Part shown: in pieces, positions 53,378-56,552 of the stretch
Layout: every line of letters begins with the position of its first letter
Position numbering within the stretch: position 1 is the first letter of the stretch
From: Lachnospiraceae bacterium
GTDB lineage: Bacteria; Bacillota; Clostridia; Lachnospirales; Lachnospiraceae
Assembly: GCA_022799175.1 (NCBI GenBank)
Contig: JAAWNY010000014.1
Location: forward strand, 1 to 56,552
DNA: 56,552 bases
Direction: 5' to 3'
Position numbers and translations under genes: made by a program
The notes under the pieces: generated by a model
The model's database searches: none
What the model was told of the DNA's origin: nothing
Seen by the model: the letters and a program-made list of their open reading frames with translations, nothing else

Positions 53378-55340
53378 CCGTCAGCGTCACTTCTGTTTCC
53401 GCCTGCTCCTGGGATAAGGACACCGGCTCTTTTTCCCTTGCCTCACGCACTCCCTCCAGATAGTCCTCCTCCTGCGGAAGATAAATTTCAAGCGTTCCCG
53501 TCCGTTGTGCGGTGATCGGGTTTATATCCACTTTCACGCCGCCGATATGGAACGCATCCCCGTTAAATGTATCAAACAGGACATCTTCACGCTCACTCGT
53601 GGAAAGCTCCACCACCACGTCAAGGTCAGAGCCTTCCTGCTCTAATCCCCGGCAACGGCTCCCCACTACTGCCACGTCCACAATCTCCGCATCAATGCCG
53701 GATTCATCTAACTGCGCCTGCACATGGCATTTTACAGTTTCCTCTATCTCTGCCGGGTTCATTTCGCTGATCTCATGGAACAGCTCATTGGTCTTTGCCT
53801 TAAAGTTTTCCACCACGTTTCCCTGTGCCTGCGGTTCGATTGCGTTTGCCGCTTCCACTTTTTCCATCAATCCATCATAATCAATCGGTGTCAGCTCATC
53901 ATTGTCAAAGGGATTGTCTTTCAAATCCGTCAGAATATCGTCAAGGGCTTCTCTGATACTGACATCGGGATTGTCATATACACCCCCGTCTATCTCCTTA
54001 TAATCTGCCCCCATAATGGAATAGTCATAACCACCGTCAACCTCCTGAATACTGATGAAGCGGTCTGCTATCTGGAAAGCAAGCTCTGTTTCCTGCTCCC
54101 CTTTTAAGGATTTCTTCATCTGTGCAAGCACCTGGTCTTTTTCATCTCCAAGGTCAATGATTTCGTCCTCATCCTCAAAATCCTCAAATGCCTGTGCTTT
54201 ATCCGCTTTCTCCGGCTTATTCTGTTCAGATTGCGGCTCTGCCTGCTTTGTTTCCGGCGTTTCTTCTTGCTGCGGCTCTGGCCGTTCTGTTTCCTGATGT
54301 TCTTCCTTCTCCGGTTTTGGCTGTTCTGTTTGCGCTGGTTCCGGCTTCGGCTGTTCCATTTCTGCCTGCCCCGGCTCTGACTTCAAATCATTCTGCCTTG
54401 CAGAATGATTGACATCATGTCTAGAAGTAGCCTGTACTTCCTCCTGTGGCACTTCCGGCTCTGTTCCTTCCTTTTCCTGTTCTTCCACGCCTTCCAGTTC
54501 CCGCATGAAATCAGGAAGCCCGGTAAAGCCGAATGAATCTACAAAGTGTGCGCTGTTCTTCCCATCCTCATGCAGCACAACTATATCGCTGACAGAGAGG
54601 GAATGCCCCTTATAATCTGCCGGGTGGTCTATATTGAATTTCTCAAAGACCATTTCCAGTGTTGCGCTCTGCGTCCGCCCTTGCAGCTCGGAAAGCTCAC
54701 CCACATAAACAAGGTTGTAATTCTCCGGCTTAATGGCATCGAGATTGTCTTTTATAATTCCCCTGCGCTTTAAGGATTCCGTGCCGGCAAACTGGAATTG
54801 CCGCATTTCGCCCCATGTATAGCCGTATTCCTCCATCTCCCATAAACCAATCATCGGGTCAGGAAGATCGTCAATCTCCGTCTGTGCGTCAATAACCGCA
54901 AGGACAGCCCCCTGATTACGCTCCGCAAGCTCCCTTGTTTTTTCCATGTCATTCAGCTTAAAGGCATAATTCACGATAAGATTGCGCTCGTCATCGGAAA
55001 AAGCTGTCTTTGCAAACTCTAATCGGTTGATGATGCCCTCTGCCTGCTTTGCCGGGGAAAGGTGGCTCATCATGGTTATCTCTTTTTTAACCAGGTCAAT
55101 TTCAAAGTTATTAAACTGCGGCATACCGGAATTTCTGCCGCCGCCCACAATGATAGGGATATAATCAGCTCTATATCTTTTCAGGCAGTCACGGATATTC
55201 TGTGTGTTCTTATCTTCCAGCTTTGTAAGCGCAGCCATGATCTCCTGCACTTCCTCTGGTGTCTTGTTGGTAATGCGCTCCACCTCAAAACCATGCGAAT
55301 GTGTAATTTTCAAAATTACATCATCCGCACTGATTGGCAA
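53334..55340 (-). pseudogene. Multidomain mobile-element protein: YodL + nucleotidyltransferase
   Basis: A 668-codon frame opening at TTG. Residues 1-200 are unassigned. Residues about 205-280 match a YodL-like domain (NYNLVYVGELSELQGRTQSA ... SDIVVLHEDGKNSAHFVDSF). Residues 283-395 are a Glu/Pro/Gln-rich linker. Residues about 415-495 form a domain with DRFISIQEVDGGYDYSIMGA. Residues about 540-630 are a minimal nucleotidyltransferase-like domain: GSRCRGLEQEGSDLDVVVE with D572 and D574, and a third acid D605 in VKVDINPI. It lies between a broken ArdC-like gene and its own detached tail, in three different frames. It may once have been one long protein or several coupled ones. Confidence 0.65.
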
Positions 55341-56359
55341 TCTCTGTCATCCATGCACCCCTGCTCTCCAGGTATGCGGCAACATTGCGCCTGTCATTGT
55401 CATTCATGGCAAAGAGAGTTTCCACAACCTCTACAGCATCCATTCCCCGGACATTTACAAGGCTGTACTCGGACAAATCGCTGTTCTGTATCAGCAAAAG
55501 GCTCTCTTTCTCCTGCCCCTGCATCAGTTCCCTCATGTCATGCCCCGATGACCAGCCTGCAATATACCCAAAAAAATACTCCGAGGTATCTATGCCGAAA
55601 TGCTGGCATACTGTATAGGCAATACTTCCGGCTTCCACCTCTTTGGTATTCCTGTCCTTTGCGGGCGCAAGAATATGCAAGAATATCCTTGTTGACTTCC
55701 TTATCATGCAGCATGGAATGGGCGGTTTCATGCACCATCGTCTTTAAAGTCTGGCTCTCGCTCATGCCTTCCTGCACCGCAATCCGCTTTTCTGGGGGGC
55801 GGAAGAAGCCTTTGGAATCTCCGGGAATATCTTCAAAACTGACCGGAACCGGGGCAACAAAGGTAATCGCTTTGATAAAGTCCTCATAGCCCTCCACTGT
55901 GGACAGAAGTTCTTTGGCCTCCAGTTCCGGTATTGGCTCCCCGTCCGTCTGCGCTACATCAAACACAGACACGGCACGGAAAGCGGGGATTTTTATCTCC
56001 ACTTCCTCTGTCTGCGGCATACCGTCTTTATCCAGCACGACCTCCCCGGTCACAGGGTCTAACTTATCCCGTTCCTCTTTGATTTTATATGGGGCAGGGG
56101 CAAGGATACGGATTCCCCTCTCCCCCTTATTTACATGGCGGTTGAAATTCCTCTGCCATGCCTGGTAGCCTGCGACTAAGGTTGCGTCAGGGCGTTGTAA
56201 GGCTATCAGGAGCGTGTTGTTAAAACTGTAATTATGAAATTTTGACATGGTGGAGAGGTAGCTTTTATATTTCTCGCTTTCAAAAAGTTCCTTTAAGCCT
56301 TCCTCCAGCTTGTCAGTGATCTCTTTTACTTTCTGCTTTTCTGTTTTTGCATTTGCCAT
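55321..56359 (-). pseudogene. ArdC-like zinc peptidase gene broken by a 10-bp duplication
   Basis: The first frame (ATG 56359, GGAAA upstream) encodes an ArdC-like N-terminal domain (FHNYSFNNTLLIALQRP, YQAWQRNFNRHVNKGERGI) and the peptidase motif MVHETAHSMLHD with H210-E-x-x-H214. After KDILA the frame goes astray (YSCARKGQEYQ). At 55667-55686 GCAAGAATAT occurs twice in tandem; removing one copy restores DILAPAKDRNTKEVEAGSIA and continues in the frame 55731-55321 (FGIDTSEYFFGYIAGWSSG). Related proteins from conjugative elements act as antirestriction or ssDNA-associated factors. The lesion is seen directly; the function is inferred. Confidence 0.8.
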
Positions 56360-56387
56360 ATTTGATTTTCCTTTCTTTGCATGAAAA

Positions 56388-56474
56388 AAAGACAATCTGT
56401 TATGACTGTCTTTCTTCCTGAAAACAGAAAAAGCAGCGAATTGTTTTCTCTAATAAAAACAAATTCTCTGCTTT
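56388..56474 (-). repeat. Two tandem hairpins before the ArdC-like gene
   Basis: Read on the minus strand, AAAGCAG...CTGCTTT with extended arms (56474-56430) is followed by AAAGACA...TGTCTTT (56413-56388) and a T run. The second resembles an intrinsic terminator about 30 bases before the ATG at 56359. It may separate the upstream gene from the ArdC-like gene or act as an attenuator. Confidence 0.55.
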
Positions 56475-56501
56475 ACTGTTTGTGTTATTTAGTTACTGTG
56501 A

Positions 56502-56552
56502 TTATGCCAGCACAGGCTCTCTTTTTCTAATGACAGCCTCCACTTCCTCTAT
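56502..56552 (-). CDS. C-terminal end of an upstream gene (partial)
   Basis: The last 50 bases of the window read on the minus strand as an open frame ending ...EEVEAVIRKREPVLA and a TAA at 56504-56502, after which non-coding hairpins begin. It is probably the tail of another mobile-element gene continuing beyond the window. Too short to identify. Confidence 0.35.
   Translation of the reverse strand: MEEVEAVIRKREPVLA

Overview
The window looks like chromosome from a motile, spore-forming, Gram-positive member of the Clostridia. The closest fit is a Lachnospiraceae-like organism (inference). The grounds are one very large flagellar/chemotaxis operon with FliY, FlbD and the TIGR02530-type protein, a T-box on thrS, a lysine riboswitch on dapA, spoVAD-spoVAE, DUF1540 and choline-binding-type cell-wall repeat proteins, and a Tn1549-like integrative element remnant at the right end. 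Almost every gene is on the minus strand, so transcription runs from high to low coordinates; the one clear plus-strand gene is the class A penicillin-binding protein.

Right to left (direction of transcription): 52.4-56.5 kb is a decaying mobile-element module. It holds a frameshifted ArdC-like zinc peptidase gene, a YodL/nucleotidyltransferase multidomain gene that has lost its tail, and a truncated sigma-factor-like gene. 47.4-52 kb holds a secreted cell-wall-binding protein, a fused MEMO1-AMMECR1 protein, spoVAD-spoVAE without spoVAC, and palindromic repeats. 40.7-47.4 kb holds pbp1A, yigZ, typA, a tandem OB-fold SSB-like gene and a cobalamin adenosyltransferase. 38.2-40.7 kb is dapA-dapB behind a lysine riboswitch, plus a small lipoprotein. 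32.5-37.4 kb is purC-purF-purB-purA.

31.0 to 4.7 kb is the flagellar operon: flgB-fliE-fliF-fliG-fliH-fliI-fliJ-fliK-flgD-TIGR02530-flgE-flbD-motA-motB-fliM-cheY-flgC-fliY-fliO-fliP-fliQ-fliR-flhB-flhA-sigD-flgF-flgG-cheC-cheD-cheV-(secreted cell-wall-binding protein). It builds the rod, MS ring, switch, export gate, hook and stator, and supplies the late sigma factor and part of CheY-P adaptation. flgC is displaced from flgB-fliE, and fliL, flhF and flhG are absent from their usual slots. A separate gene just upstream encodes an orphan FliD C-domain-like protein behind a good sigma-D -10 element. Below the operon lie a secreted TIM-barrel glycosidase-like gene, thrS with its T-box, and a DUF1540 gene with a close match to a forespore (sigma-G) promoter.

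The points most worth a second look are the dispersed palindromic elements (two families, two copies each in the window), the 10-bp tandem duplication that breaks the ArdC-like gene, the YodL-nucleotidyltransferase fusion, the orphan FliD-like protein, the flgC displacement, and three candidate forespore promoters. All reading was by eye; no database search or folding program was run.
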